From: Riptortus pedestris
Lineage: Eukaryota; Arthropoda; Insecta; Hemiptera; Alydidae
Assembly: GCA_019009955.1 (NCBI GenBank)
Contig: CM032231.1
Location: forward strand, 92,990,001 to 93,054,000
Direction: 5' to 3'
Length of the DNA stretch: 64,000 nucleotides
The position numbers and the translations under genes are program-made. Positions within the stretch are counted from its first letter, which is position 1, and each line of letters starts with the position of its first letter. Below are positions 46,692 to 57,093 of this stretch, piece by piece. Below the pieces are notes generated by a model, which had not been told where the DNA came from, searched no databases, and was given only the letters and a program-made list of their open reading frames with translations.

Positions 46692-46738
46692 TTTTTTTGA
46701 TAGTATTTCTAACATTTTGACACATCTGTCTTTCCTAG

Positions 46739-46965
46739 GTTTGAGACATATGAGCCTGCTGCCAGAAGGGGACTTCAAGCTGACCTGCCCAGGACAGACT
46801 TCATCTACTCCGACAGGTCTAGTGTTGGGGTTCTACTGCGATGAGGGCGATGTACACGGCGACAAGATGAAACTAACCGAGTCTGCACAGAGGTATAACG
46901 ACTACATCAAGGGCAAGCTGAAAGATCTACTCATGGGTGGCCTTCCTCTACCCAAGCTGGGGCAG
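46739..46965 (+). CDS. LAP3: M17 leucine aminopeptidase, N-terminal domain exon
   Basis: First certain exon of the aminopeptidase. The acceptor TTTCCTAG ends at 46738. Two bases complete a codon, then LRHMSLLPEGDFKLTCPGQT, PTGLVLGFYCDEGDVHGDKM, LTESAQRYNDYIKGKLKDLL and GLPLPKLGQ follow, and a CAG/GTTAGG donor ends the exon in phase 0. The TGLVLGFY start and the following Lys-rich helix correspond to the beginning of the macrodomain-like N-terminal domain of LAP3 (cytosolic form starts TKGLVLG). The protein is a cytosolic or mitochondrial metallo-exopeptidase family member that assembles as a hexamer and releases N-terminal residues. The exon lies between a HINE-like 3' end (46691) and another HINE fragment (47003). 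An in-frame ATG at 46750 could be the start if no upstream coding exon exists. Confidence 0.88.
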
Positions 46966-47002
46966 GTTAGGTTATGCTATTACAAATAAATAATGTTTTA
47001 AC

Positions 47003-47072
47003 AGATTTCCCTCAAAGGATGTCAGCTATTGCGATTGTAATCGACCAAATTGACATCAGTTCAAAATTATAA
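47003..47072 (+). repeat. HINE-like 5' fragment
   Basis: ACAGATTTCCCTCAAAGGATGTCAGCTATTG-like start followed by remnants ending ATCAGTTCAAAATTATAA. Only the first part of the element is left. Confidence 0.55.
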
Positions 47073-47920
47073 TATTGAAGACTTCAATGTTTTATAACAA
47101 TTATAAATTAGAGAAGAAATGTTAGAATGCTCCTTATAACATTATCGTGTCTTACGAACTGATTATATAGTTCCGATTCATTACAATTCCTGAATCGTGA
47201 TCACTTCCCTAAGCTTTATTGTCTCCCAATAACAAACACCAATAAACGTCTGCGTTCGTTTTACACCAAATAGAGAAAAGCGAAGATTTGATGATAAAGT
47301 GTACTTAAGTGATGATGATATACTCATCACTTATAAACACTTTGTTAATATCATTTATATTTTATGCTTGAGTAATAAAATTTAATTGGATTCTTTAATG
47401 TTCCAATCTAGTTATATAGATGGCATTTTGTCATCATCTTGTCCCATCCATTGATGTAAGGCTGTGGCCTCTTTGACGCCATTAATTGAATTGACTCTTC
47501 AGGCTTTACGGCAAATTTCACATCAAAGGATACATTCATGGCTTAAATAACTTTGTTAAGTGGTGTTACGTAATTCCATCCGTGAACATGAAGAAATTAT
47601 TTTTAGTTATAAATAAAAAGTTCCGATGAAATCTGAAACCTGAAATTTTTCTCAATTGTAATACTTCCTAGACTTCCCAGTACCCCAATTTAACTTAAAT
47701 ACACAAAATCTTTTCCTGCCCTTCACTTAAAACTGTCATTTGAAAGTGACGTACGATATCTCTTATCCAATGTATCGGACCATGAAATGCAATGGGACAT
47801 AATTTCTAGATATTTTCACGATGTACGAAAAATGCCTTATGCAAAACATTCGTTTCTCCAATAGATACGAAAAAACGTAAAGTCCTAAATATGTTTCAAC
47901 ATTCCAGGGACAGTCGTTTT
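47073..47920. other. Aminopeptidase intron, nothing recognised
   Basis: AT-rich intron. 47400-47560 is slightly more balanced but has no open frame of note. Confidence 0.5.
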
Positions 47921-48570
47921 AGCAGATTTCCCTTATTGTCCCTTAAGGGAAATCTCTTCGTTGCTGTAAGTCGTATCGAAATATTTTGCACAATCAATCT
48001 TATTGCAAATTAAAGTATCTATAAATTTTGTTATATGCATTCTTTCTCTTTCATTTTTTAATTTTTAGCCGTCAATAAACCCACCCCCTTCTTTGCCATC
48101 GCACGATATGAAAAAGACAGCATATCATGAACCGGCATATCTCAAGATTGTTTCTAGATAAGATACATGCTAATATCTTGTAACGACCTCCCCCCTCGTC
48201 TTTTGCTCTTGGATTACAAAAATTAGAGCGATAGAAATTTAAAAAAATGTGGTTCATTATAAATTTCAGGACTAGATATTGTAAATAAAAGTAATATTTT
48301 AAAATTAGATATACTCCAGTAACAGTAATTGGTTTTTTTTCCGGTCAAGAATATTTCGGCTGTTAGACGGTGGCTGGCCTGTTTGTTTATAATTCAGACG
48401 CTTTCCTCTGTGGAGGCCTCAATTGACTGAAAGACTACTCATTGTCTCATTTTGTATTTGTTGACTCAATATTCACGATGGTGGTTTTAACTGTAAATGT
48501 ATGTAGGTTTATCTATTGTAAACTTCAAGAGGAAAATCTGCTTAGTTTACACAGCCCCTGCGTGACAGAC
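47921..48570 (+). mobile_element. HINE-like element, plus
   Basis: AGCAGATTTCCCTTATTGTC at 47921; the region from the ATTGAGG block to the G tract is deleted. The second half has CAATCTTATTGCAAATTAAA, a C-rich stretch at 48083-48089 and TTTACACAGCCCCTGCGTGA; the terminus GACAGAC is at 48570. Confidence 0.82.
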
Positions 48571-48599
48571 TTCTATAATTCATTTTACTCAAACAGCTC

Positions 48600-49167
48600 G
48601 CAAGAGCCTATATGATATGTGGGCAACCACTGGTCTTGGTAAGGTATGATCCGCAAGACATTTTGAAAAACCCAATTACAACAAGCATATCTTACTCCAA
48701 ATGAGGAAGATGAGGAGAGATTGGTGCGTCTGGCAGTACATATAAATGCAAACAGTTCTTTTCAATGGTGAAAGTTAATAAATCAAAACATCGTATAAGG
48801 CTGACTGACGATAATTTGGAAAATTCTTTTCGTCTTTTCATTAGTAGAATTAATCCAAACATCGATGGATAATTACCCAAATTCAAGCTCAAGTGTCTCA
48901 TTAATTTCGGTATCGCTATGTAACTTTCGTTGTTCGTAATAATTCAAATTTTATGATTTAATTATAATGTTCTACCTATTATTTTTATTTCATTTTGTTA
49001 TTTTAATAAATTGGATTATAATTACATTGTCGTATAATTTCATGTCTGATGTCTATCTTTAAAAATTATGAACACTACTTTAAAATGCACTACTTTTAAA
49101 AGCGGCCCGTGAACGTATTTGCACACTAAAGTTTGGCCCGCCAGATGTCAAAGGTTGCCCACACCTG
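48600..49167 (+). mobile_element. hAT element, 3' part
   Basis: The right end reads GGCCCGCCAGATGTCAAAGG, then TTGCCCACACCTG at 49167. Reversed, this is CAGGTGTGGGCAA..., a typical hAT terminal repeat. The transposase remnant lies 300 bp inside it. The left end was not found, so the start is approximate. Confidence 0.65.
48720..48872 (+). pseudogene. hAT transposase C-terminal remnant
   Basis: The frame from 48720 reads IGASGSTYKCKQFFSMVKVN, then KSKHRIRLTDDNLENSFRLF and INPNIDG, followed by a stop. This is the pattern of the hAT dimerisation region (YxCEQxFSxMKxNKSKxRxRLTDExLxxxLR...P.I). Upstream catalytic parts are missing or out of frame, so it is a relic. It belongs to the element ending at 49167. 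Confidence 0.75.
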
Positions 49168-49252
49168 ACCTAGATCATAATTCTTTATTATCTCTCTCAT
49201 TGATCAATTGTTTGCCGTTTTGACTTTAGCGACCACCCCAATCTTATTCCAG

Positions 49253-49503
49253 GTTCGTATTTTCTACGGTCTGGACGAGACGTTCAGTGCAGTAGCAGTT
49301 GTTGGTATGGGAACGGACTGCATAGGTTATGACCCTGTAGAGGAGATAGACGTGCAGAAGGAGGTGATCCGGACTGTTGCAGGGAGTGGGAGCAAAGCAC
49401 TCCAGGAACTCGGCGTCCAGAGGGTCTACGTTGACAGCTTCGGCCATGCAGAGTCTGCTGCAGAGGGTGCCTGCATGGCAGTATGGATGTACCAAAAGGA
49501 CAA
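49253..49503 (+). CDS. LAP3: M17 leucine aminopeptidase exon (N-domain, central)
   Basis: Acceptor CCAG at 49249-49252. The frame is VRIFYGLDETFSAVAVVGMG, then YDPVEEIDVQKEVIRTVAGS, SKALQELGVQRVYVDSFGHA and ESAAEGACMAVWMYQKD plus two bases (phase 2), in front of a GTAATC donor at 49504. The FYGLDExFSAVAVVGxG motif and the HAESAAEGA...WMYQ helix belong to the N-terminal domain of animal leucine aminopeptidases; these residues shape hexamer contacts rather than catalysis. The frame would run into a stop two codons later, which confirms the splice site. Codon use is GC-richer than the surroundings. It follows a hAT remnant and precedes two HINE-like pieces. Confidence 0.93.
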
Positions 49504-49626
49504 GTAATCAAATTATCATTATTCAATATATAATCCAAGATTATTTTTCTCAAGGCTTTATACTGAGACCAAATATCTATAATATGGAGAATAACTGATC
49601 CGGTCTTACGCATTAAGTTCAAATTT

Positions 49627-49760
49627 TAGAAGATTTCACTCAAAGGAAATCAGCTATTGAGGTTGTATTCATGACAGGATTTTGAATAAATTTCTTCAAA
49701 TGTTCATCGATCCTACCTAGGAGATGACGAAAATGAGGTCCATTAAATATATATATATAA
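49627..49760 (+). repeat. HINE-like 5' fragment
   Basis: Starts TAGAAGATTTCACTCAAAGG, then CAGCTATTGAGGTTGTATTC, CCATTAAATATATATATA. It breaks off after the short TA stretch. Confidence 0.7.
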
Positions 49761-49869
49761 TCTTATGTTTACTTTAATTTATAAACTAATTAATTAGAAA
49801 CACGGAAGTATCAGAAAATTTTATCTATGCAATTTATTAAGTAGATACTAATTTTTTTTAGTTTTAATT

Positions 49870-50099
49870 AGCAGATTTGCCTTAAGGGAAATCAGCTATT
49901 GAGGTCGTACTTATGACTCGATTATCGAAAAATTTCTTCAAATGTTCACCGATCCTACCCAGGAGATGTCGAAAATAAGGTCCGTTCAAAATTTTAAATA
50001 TATAAACTTTCCGTCAAGAGCTAGTTCGGCTCTCTATTCTCTATTGTAAAACTTCACGTGGGAAATCTGCTCAGTTTACGCAGCCCCTGCGTGACGGAC
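49870..50099 (+). mobile_element. Minimal HINE-like element, 230 bp, plus
   Basis: AGCAGATTTGCCTTAAGGGA at 49870; after AAAATTTTAAATATATAAAC it jumps directly to CTTTCCGTCAAGAGCTAGTT and finishes with CACGTGGGAAATCTGCT, hairpin ACGCAG-CCC-CTGCGT and GACGGAC at 50099. Both ends are intact although two thirds of the element is gone. Confidence 0.88.
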
Positions 50100-50402
50100 T
50101 TTTTTAACCATTGAACATATATAATTGTTTTTGTAATTTATTATCCATTATAGTTTTTAATTATCTGGTTACTGTATAAGATATTTTTTGTTTTTGTTCT
50201 TAATGTATCGTTTTCATTTTTGTTTATTTTTTGATTTGAGATTGCTTTGTCTGTTTTTGCGTTCTTAGTTTGTTTTCTTCTAATAGTAGTGTTCAATTTG
50301 TTTCCGTTACTGTTTTTCTGTTTTTTTTTTTATTTCTATCTGTTGTATTTATGAGCAATATCACCTCGCAGCGAACGCTTCACAATGAATAAATAAAATT
50401 GA
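50100..50402 (+). repeat. LINE 3' end, plus
   Basis: A T-rich 3' UTR-like stretch ends with TTTATGAGCAATATCACCTC, GCAGCGAACGCTTCACAATG and AATAAATAAAATTG. It is the plus-strand counterpart of the copy at 34630. Confidence 0.5.
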
Positions 50403-50632
50403 AACATGAAAAAGGAATGCTAAAAAATTAACTCAGAAAATCACGTTCTATTCCATAAAAGAGTTTTCATTTTTCGATATAAAACGTCGCACAAGTTGTT
50501 CTGGTTGAGACTAATATTGAATATAAATTTAAAAAACTATTGGAAACAGGTAAACGAAAAACATAATTTAAAACTATATAGCATATAACGATCTATCTAA
50601 ATAGAAATGTCATTATTTTTACAATTTTTGGC

Positions 50633-51147
50633 TTATGCAAAATTTTCCTCTTTTAAATATTTCTCTTTGGGTATGTTAACAAGTTGTTTGAGCTGATATA
50701 CTATTATATTGAAAACAGAAGGTGTAGGTTCTGAAAGATAGTGAATTCTGTTTAGTATTCCGAGAACATTATTTGCTTTGGGAGCAGGTAAAAGGAGCTT
50801 GCTGCTTAGCATGTAAGAAAGTTCCCTTGGATAAACTAACCTCATTCGCTATAGATCCCCGGGCTTGAGTAGAGTCCTTCTCGGAGTAAATGGTAATGTA
50901 GCGCCTTCCTGAGCATACTCCGCATGACAGTTCTGTGTTGCGGGTTTGCATAATAAGACCCCCGTTTTATAAACAAAGCCAGCCATGAATATGTAGGATA
51001 AATGCATGCACTCTTTTGAACCGTTTTCATGAGAAAGAATTCCTTCCGTTTTGTGTTTCCTAAGTTCCAAGCGAGGTTTATTATTCTTACATATTTAATA
51101 TGCTCCGTTGTATCGATGAATATGAAAATCCTGCCTTTCGCTCTCAA
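50633..51147 (-). other. Unrecognised overlapping open frames
   Basis: Minus-strand frames of 101, 73 and 70 codons overlap around 50840-51147 and 50633-50845. Composition is balanced compared with the neighbours. The text (for example RELSYMLSSKLLLPAPKANN) shows no family pattern to me. It could be a decayed exon, a transposon piece or chance. Confidence 0.3.
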
Positions 51148-51219
51148 GACTCAGTGATGAGTAAATAATATCGCTTACATTAAAAGCATAGACAACAGAT
51201 AAATATTGGTTTACAAAAA

Positions 51220-51967
51220 GTCCATCACACAGAGGCTGAATAAACTAATCAGATTACCCTTGTGAAGTTTTACAATAGATACATCTACATACTGGTAACA
51301 CTAAACACCACAATGAATATTAAGTGAACAAATACAAACGGTTATGAAAAATTGTTCAGTCAATTTTAACAGCCTCCAAGTCTCAATTGTAAACAAACAG
51401 GTCAGCCAACTTCTCACAGCAGAACGAATAGATAGAAATAAAAACAATTACTGAAATATATCTGAATATAACATATTAATTTTATTGAAAACATTTTACT
51501 GTATCTAGTACTGAAATAAGTATATATTTTATCTCAATCACTCAAATTTGAGTAATCCAAAAACTGAAGACGGGGGGGGGGGCAACAGAACATATTTGCA
51601 TGTATCTTGTATAATAAAGGTCTCCTGAGAACAATATATGCTATTTAAGTTTCGAATAAAGTGCTCTATTATAAAACAGAGCATTGTTTATGTGATATGA
51701 GTATGATGAAAACGGAAAAATTCAAATATCTAGGTTAATATTCAAGACAGTGAATAAATGTGTATAACAATATTTATAGTACATTTAATTCACAATAAAA
51801 TTGGTTCTATACAATTATTCGATCCAACGTTTAGTAACAGAGATATTTCGAACCCCCCTCCTCCTTAATCCTATACCCGTTAACGACCCTAATCTTTAGT
51901 TCTGCATGAAACGCTTATATATCGAGTTTGGTAACGATAAAACAAAAATTGCAACCGTTAGAGCTCC
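51220..51967 (-). mobile_element. HINE-like element, reverse, truncated
   Basis: Starts GTCCATCACACAGAGGCTGA, then AATAAACTAATCAGATTACC. Blocks AATGAATATTAAGTGAACAA, ACATATTAATTTTATTGAAA, a G run at 51571-51580 and GAAACGCTTATATATCGAGT follow. It ends at TTGCAACCGTTAGAGC before the TA core. Confidence 0.78.
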
Positions 51968-52939
51968 CAAATGTAAAATATACTTTTTGATAGGAAGGAT
52001 TTTAGTCAGTTATTTGTTCTCATATAATTTTGGAGATCGTTTTGTATCGTCTAATAAGGATATTTAATCATGAAAAGTTCATTTTATTGCTATCAGTTTC
52101 GGAGAACTTTTGCATTAACTTTGAGAAGTTCAATACTATAAATTAAATAAAAATCATAATTAAGGAATACATTTTGTATAAATTTCATCATTTCAGATCA
52201 TTACCAAATGTAGGTAGGAAGAGAACATGACATAGGAAAAAATAAAAACTGACTGAGCAAAACTCCATATGAACAGAAATTTAAAAAACAAAATATCCTT
52301 TCAACCATCCCCAAAATACATTTTGATGTGAATTTAAACATTTTTTTTTCTTTTATGTAAGATATTTTTTTAAAATAAACTTTTGAAAAAATATTTAACA
52401 CATTAAATGGAGATGTGACCCTGCTATATTAGGTGCTTCGGGGGAAAAAAAATGTCCAACTAAAAAGTAAAATTTTATTGCAACAATGAGTCATACAAGG
52501 ATTACAGATTTTATGAACAATAAGCTATAATTATATTTTGTTTAAAACATACATATGAAAGCCAAATGCCAAATTTCATGACTATGCTACCTCAAAGAAC
52601 CTCAAGGCAAGACCTTTTATTTAGTTAATGCTGCTCACTCTTCCATATTTCACATAAATAAAAATTCATAAACTCCATAGTTTATGGACTAAATTTTTTA
52701 TTTTATTTTTATGGATGCGTAATATTTGATTTCAATTTCACATATATAATTGCTTATAATTTATTTTTTATCAAAATATTTTGCTAATATTTGAAAGAAT
52801 TTCATGATTATTACACAAATTCAAATGGGCTGTACTTTATATTGTAAGACAAGGCTGTACCTTATTATAAGAGACCTTAGTCACTGAATGCGAAATCAAG
52901 TACTTTTATTTTTTCCTTATATTTCATTGTGTTACTTAG
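51968..52939. other. Aminopeptidase intron, AT-rich
   Basis: No gene or repeat recognised. A short near-duplication (GGCTGTACTTTATATTGTAAGACAA / GGCTGTACCTTATTATAAGAGAC) lies at about 52828-52875. Confidence 0.5.
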
Positions 52940-53141
52940 GTCGGAGCACTTGCGACGCCTGATCCCTAAGATCGAGCTGTTTGATTCATCAGACTGGATT
53001 GGCTGGCAAATTGGTCAGGAGAAAGCAGCAGCCCAGAACCTCGCCCGACAGCTGATGGAAACCCCAGCCAACCTACTAACACCGACGGTTTTCGCCCTTA
53101 GCGTCCAGGAGGTCCTTGCCAAGGCCGGAGTTGATGTTGTG
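52940..53141 (+). CDS. LAP3: M17 leucine aminopeptidase exon (linker to catalytic domain)
   Basis: Acceptor TTACTTAG at 52932-52939. The first base completes Lys, then SEHLRRLIPKIELFDSSDWI, GWQIGQEKAAAQNLARQLME and TPANLLTPTVFALSVQEVLA KAGVDVV. The exon ends GTG before GTACTA at 53142, in phase 0. AAAQNLARQLMETPAN-LTP is the most conserved linker helix of the M17 family, where it joins the N-terminal domain to the catalytic domain. The unspliced frame continues into HAVKLLQHF, which has no counterpart in the family, so the donor at 53142 is preferred. No deleterious change is visible in this part. Confidence 0.92.
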
Positions 53142-53269
53142 GTACTACATGCTGTCAAACTATTACAGCATTTTAGTGATAACCATACACATACACATGT
53201 CGATAGAAATGATCTGAGTTCTGCTGAACAATCTATATTTGAGAAAGGGCAATTCCTAGTTCTGTAGGA

Positions 53270-53496
53270 ACCCCTTAGGGGAAATCAGCTATTGAGGTTT
53301 TACTCATAATGAGATTTTCAAACAATTTCTTCAAATGTCCATCGATCGTACCTAGGATAGGACAAAAATGAGGTTCGTTCATAATGTTATAAATACATCA
53401 ACTGTCTAAATAAAATGTTCGCTGAGTAATAAGCGAGCTATTCGAGCTTTCTTGATTTCTGCCTTCAGTATCTCCCTCTCCTTCTACTCGTCTGGT
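53270..53496 (+). repeat. HINE-like 5' fragment, host of the next element
   Basis: TTAGGGGAAATCAGCTATTG, CATCGATCGTACCTAGGATA and GGTTCGTTCATAATG, then a jump to GAGTAATAAGCGAGCTATTC and TTCTGCCTTCAGTATCTCCC. The following element starts in its T run. A candidate 3' remnant of this copy is CATGGGAAATCTGCTTAGGT at 54503-54522. Confidence 0.6.
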
Positions 53497-53499
53497 TTT

Positions 53500-54440
53500 A
53501 GCAGATTTCCCTTAGGGGAAATCAGCTACCTGAGGTCGTACTCATGACGCGATTTTCAAAAATTGTCTTATAATGTTCATCGATCCTACCCAGGAGATGA
53601 CGAAAATGAGGTCCGTTCAAAATTATATATTTGTCAACTTTCTAGCGGTCGCAATTTTTGCTTGATCGTTACTAAACTCGATATTTAGACATTTTGTGTA
53701 AAAATAAAGACAAAGTTCGTTAATGCCTGAAATCGGACAAATGGGATGTGGGTTTATAGGGGAGGATTTTCGAAAATTCGAAATATCTCCGTTACTATAC
53801 TTCGGATCGAATATTTGTATAGAATTAATCTCATTATAAATTACATTTACTACTATTATTGTTATATACATTTATTCTCTAACTTGAAAATTAACCGAGA
53901 TATTTGCATTTTTCAGCCTTCAGTAAATCCCCACTTCAACTCGTGTTATATAAACAATACTCTGTTATATAATAAATAATATTATTTGAAGCTTAAATAC
54001 CAAACATTGTTTTCCAGAGGCCTTTACATTATACGAGATAGATCCAAATATGTTCTTGTGCCCCCCCCCTCCCCAGTCTTAAATTCTTGGGCTACTAAAA
54101 TTTGATTGATTGAGATAAAAATAAATCTGATTCATTATAAATTACACTACTAGGTATAGTACGTAGTTTTCAATAAAATAAATATGTTATATTCTGATAT
54201 GTTTCAGTTATTGTTTTCCTTTCCGTTGAGCCGTTGGCAGACATGTTTGTTTACATTTGAGACGCTTCCCGCCAGCATGGGAAAGATTTCTTATTACCGT
54301 TTGTATTTATTCATTTAATATTCACGGTGGTGTTGTGTTAGCAGTATGCAGGTTTTATTAATGTATGTATGATTATGTAATCTATTATTAATCTTCACGA
54401 GGGAAATCTACTTAGTTTACGCAGCCCCTGCGTGATGGAC
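53500..54440 (+). mobile_element. HINE-like element, complete long form, plus
   Basis: AGCAGATTTCCC at 53500, a minimal TA core, TCTAGCGGTCGCAATTTTTG, no long G run, C-rich stretch at 54061-54073, TTTTCAATAAAATAAATATG, GGAAATCTACTTAGTTTACG, hairpin ACGCAG-CCC-CTGCGT and GATGGAC at 54440. 941 bp, same 3' half as 40691-41685. Confidence 0.88.
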
Positions 54441-54530
54441 TTTTTGCATATGGATCGGGAATGTGTGGCGTGATCAGATCACAAACTTGTTATACCAGCT
54501 CATGGGAAATCTGCTTAGGTCTACTTTTAC

Positions 54531-55119
54531 TAATATTTTAATCCGACGGTGTTTTCCACAATGCTGTAGAATGCCATTCGCCTTTCTCAGCAATGCAATA
54601 TTTTAAGCGATAATGGTCTATGGAAGGGAGTATTTATACAAAGGAGCGAGACATAATTCAATAGAGTGTTATGAGCCAGTAATGTGCCCCCTCAGCCATT
54701 GTGGAGGTGTGTATAAACAAGCCATGTCCCATCCTGGCCCACGACATAACCCTGGTATGGAGCAGAGCACCTCTAAAGATTAATAGGTTTGATATTGCCT
54801 TTAACATACTCAGGGCGACGTGTTCCCATCTTAATATACATTATTAGGCACTTTGAAAATGACTTAGAGCATCAAACAAATTAACCAAACTACCTCTACT
54901 AAGTCGGGTTTAATTACTGGAAAAACTAATTAGCACGCTAGTAGAAACTATTTTCAGCCCATTTTCTCGCCTACATAGAAAGCATCTATAAAATATGAAA
55001 GAAAAACCAAAGGTGATATTATTTAGCAATATATATTGAACTTGATCAGTATATACTCATATATTCTGATTGGAAGTATGTATGTGTCTTATAGACTTTC
55101 TAGGATATATCTTTTTATT
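54531..55119. other. Aminopeptidase intron, nothing recognised
   Basis: 54540-54800 is more balanced, with no family pattern in any frame. The remainder is AT-rich. Confidence 0.45.
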
Positions 55120-55241
55120 AGCAGATTTCCCTTAAGGGAAACCAGCTATAGAGGTCGTACTCATAACGTGATTTTCAAAAATTGTCTTCAAGTGTCCACC
55201 GATCCTACCCAGGAGATGACGAAAATGAGGTCCGTTCAAAG

Positions 55242-55303
<62 letters not shown>

Positions 55304-55763
55304 TTGTCTGTTACGCTCTAGCGGTCGCAATTTTCGTTTGATCGATACCAAACTCGATATTTAAACGTTATATGCAAACGTAAAGATCAAGTTCTTTAAT
55401 GGCTGAAATCGGACCAGTGGGAGGGGGGGTTTAGAGGGGAGGATATTTGAAAATTCGAAATACCTCCGTTACTATACGTCAAATCGAAAAATTATATAGA
55501 ATCAATCTTATTGCAAATTTAATTTACTATAAATAATGTTATGTACATTTATTCTGAATCTTGAATATTAACCGAGATATTTGCATTTTTCTGTTTTCAG
55601 CTTCTGAGATGAGATCGGCTAACTTCGGGTCTAGTCGTGAGTTTCCGTCAAGAGCTAGTTTGGGCCGTTCCCGTAACTGTTTGACTCTCTATTCTGAAAT
55701 TTCTCTATTGTAAAACTTCACGTGGGAAATCTGCTTAGTTTACGCAAACCCTGCGTGAGGGAC
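55120..55763 (+). mobile_element. HINE-like element, complete, plus
   Basis: AGCAGATTTCCC at 55120, TA core 55242-55299, G tract at about 55421-55430, CTTCTGAGATGAGATCGGCT 3' half, GTGGGAAATCTGCTTAGTTT, hairpin (one arm mutated) and GAGGGAC at 55763. 644 bp, very similar in layout to 11698-12338. Confidence 0.9.
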
Positions 55764-55770
55764 TTTTTTT

Positions 55771-56205
55771 GTTTGACTATTACCAAACTGGATATTTAAA
55801 CGAATTATGTAAAAATACAGATCAAGTCCGTTAATGGCTGAAATCGGACTAGTGGGGGGGATTTTCGAAAATTCGAATTGTCGTCGTCAAAATGTCAATT
55901 TTTCGATACGACGTTAATATACGTCGGTTCGAAAAATTGTATAGAACCAATCTATTTGCAAAATAAATTTACTATTAATATTATTACATACATTTATTCA
56001 GTATCTTGAATATTATTGAGATATTTGAATTTTTATTAAGTGTGTTCACGTAACGTATGAGATCGGCTAACTTCGGTTTTAGTCGTGGGTTTCCGGACAA
56101 AACTAGTTCGGCCGTTTCCGTAACTGTTCGGCTCTCGTGAAATTTCTCTATTGTAAAATTCACGTGGGAAATATGCTTAGTTTACGCAGCCCCTACGTGA
56201 AGGAC
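55771..56205 (+). repeat. HINE-like element, 5'-truncated, plus
   Basis: Begins right behind the previous copy with GTTTGACTATTACCAAACTG, that is, just after the T run of the family's GCAATTTTTG block. It continues to CACGTGGGAAATATGCTTAG, hairpin ACGCAG-CCC-CTACGT and GAAGGAC at 56205. The missing 5' part suggests a former nested insertion whose left host half was lost. Confidence 0.8.
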
Positions 56206-56345
56206 GTTTTCCTTTGTACATTTTTTTTGTAAATAGGACTATTCCTCCTCTTAAACATATATAATCTAATATCAAAAGAACTAATTTTTTCGACATTTAA
56301 TGTATGCCATTCGACATTCACTCCCTCCTAAAACTAAAGAGAAAG

Positions 56346-56355
56346 CTATAAATAG
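56346..56355 (+). promoter_or_regulatory. TATA box candidate with downstream palindrome
   Basis: CTATAAATAG at 56346-56355 sits 100 bases before an ATG that starts a signal-peptide-like frame. About 20 bases downstream is a perfect inverted repeat, ATCGATTAC-ACTT-GTAATCGAT (56373-56394), at the position where a transcription start would be expected. The sequence is outside any transposon I recognise. Function is inferred. Confidence 0.4.
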
Positions 56356-56454
56356 TATTCCTATTATAGTACATCGATTACACTTGTAATCGATCATCTA
56401 TTCGCCATTGTCGATAGACGGTTCGGGAATAAACTAACCACTTTTCGCATTACC

Positions 56455-56559
56455 ATGAAGACCTCTGTGCTTCTTACAGTAAGCACATTCATATTACTTT
56501 GGTTCAACAGTCGTTGTCTGCTCTGGAACACAACCGGATTTGATAGGGAATATTGCTAA
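56455..56559 (+). CDS. Candidate first exon of a secreted protein, or 34-aa peptide
   Basis: ATG at 56455 begins MKTSVLLT, followed immediately by GTAAGC, a strong donor (56479), which would split a signal peptide in phase 0 after eight codons. Insect cuticle-protein and other small secreted-protein genes commonly carry such a short first exon. Unspliced, the frame continues VSTFILLWFNSRCLLWNTTG FDREYC to a stop at 56559, which is also a hydrophobic leader followed by a short polar tail with two Cys. The TATA box at 56346 gives sensible promoter spacing. I found no second exon up to 64000. It lies within an aminopeptidase intron on the same strand. It may be chance. Confidence 0.3.
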   Translation: MKTSVLLTVSTFILLWFNSRCLLWNTTGFDREYC

Positions 56560-56875
56560 GAAAAAGAGGCAATTGGAGTAAGGGGATACGGGCTACGACT
56601 GATAATTAATCAGTGGAAGCTGATGGGCTGATGATGAGAGCAGAAATTAGTAACCCAATCAATTAGCTCGGGTTACTAATGAGGATTCAATGAGAGGGAT
56701 TAGAGGGGAATCAAGGTTAGAGCAATAACTAACTAAAGTGAGACTTTGGTAAGAACAGAAAATGATAAATGATAACCTGTGTTTCTGTTTAGGAAAAATC
56801 GTATTCCAAACTCAATATGAAATTGGCCATTTTTTTCCGAATAAAAACTAATAACGTTGGTCCAGAACGCCTTTT

Positions 56876-57001
56876 AGCGAATTTCTCTTAAGGGAAATCA
56901 GCTATTGAGGTTGTGCTCATGACGCAAAATGTCTTCATACATCCATTGGTCGTACCCAGGAGATGACGAAAATGAGGTCCGTTCAAAACTCTCTGTCTGT
57001 T

Positions 57002-57093
<92 letters not shown>

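Noticed and set aside
46420..46738. 5' extension of the open frame that contains the 46739 exon
   Set aside because: This part is the end of a Helitron and of a HINE-like element, and the acceptor at 46738 fits the family start better.
53142..53267. Read-through of the aminopeptidase frame after VDVV
   Set aside because: The following residues have no counterpart in the family, while splicing to 58471 restores it exactly.
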